This document shows, piece after piece, positions 63,976 through 64,000 of a DNA stretch of 64,000 nucleotides. This stretch comes from Halomonas sp. BDJS001 (GTDB taxonomy: Bacteria > Pseudomonadota > Gammaproteobacteria > Pseudomonadales > Halomonadaceae). Location of the stretch: positions 124,001 to 188,000 of the forward strand of contig NZ_CP110535.1 in the NCBI RefSeq assembly GCF_026104355.1, in the 5' to 3' direction. Below the pieces are notes generated by a model, which was given only the letters and a program-made list of their open reading frames with translations, was not told the origin of the DNA and did no database searches. The number at the start of each line of letters is the position of its first letter. Within the stretch, counting starts at the first letter, position 1. The position numbers and the translations under genes were made by a program.

Positions 63976-64000
63976 AAGGATGGGCCGTCATCACCCCGTC

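Overview
The window looks like chromosomal DNA of a halophilic gammaproteobacterium, most likely a Halomonas-type member of the Halomonadaceae. This rests on protein character (acidic proteins, RpoB/RpoC/ribosomal sequences of gammaproteobacterial type), moderate-to-high G+C, and gene order; it is inference, because there is no 16S gene. No prophage, insertion sequence, CRISPR array or plasmid function was seen.

Layout. (a) 1-1.2 kb: 3' part of a GGDEF-EAL protein. (b) 1.2-11.2 kb: a photoprotection/lipid-modification cluster. Seven tightly packed minus-strand genes (photolyase, NTF2-like, SDR, FAD oxidoreductase, DUF1365, Cfa-type methyltransferase, DUF2878 membrane protein) follow a LitR/CarH-like MerR regulator. 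A renalase-like FAD protein and a divergent TIGR01777 epimerase lie next to it. (c) 11.2-17 kb: rapA, a TlpA-type thioredoxin with an unusual membrane half, a small membrane protein and a ClsC-like phospholipase D lipoprotein. (d) 17-26.4 kb: a branched-chain-type ABC importer (binding protein on plus, livGFHM on minus) interrupted by hsp20 and a single-chain dihydroxyacetone kinase, then an NSS transporter. (e) 26.7-30.6 kb: typA, birA, coaX. (f) 30.7-62.3 kb: the translation/transcription superregion: tRNA-Tyr-Gly-Thr, tRNA-Trp, secE-nusG, rplKAJL-rpoBC, rpsLG-fusA-tuf, and the S10, spc and alpha operons, all on plus and in canonical order. (g) 62.6-64 kb: a DacA-like D,D-carboxypeptidase with a SPOR domain.

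The main unusual points are as follows. The MerR regulator of the light cluster has lost the cobalamin-contact residues, and two promoters in the cluster carry the same 19-bp inverted repeat. Three genes (livH, rplK, fusA) each carry a one-base deletion in a short base run, which most simply means residual sequence errors. Several transcribed spacers of the ribosomal region hold degenerate tandem repeats, often with a 15-bp unit and twice starting at a stop codon. tufB is absent from its usual place between tRNA-Thr and tRNA-Trp. A possible arginine-rich leader peptide lies between rpsJ and rplC.
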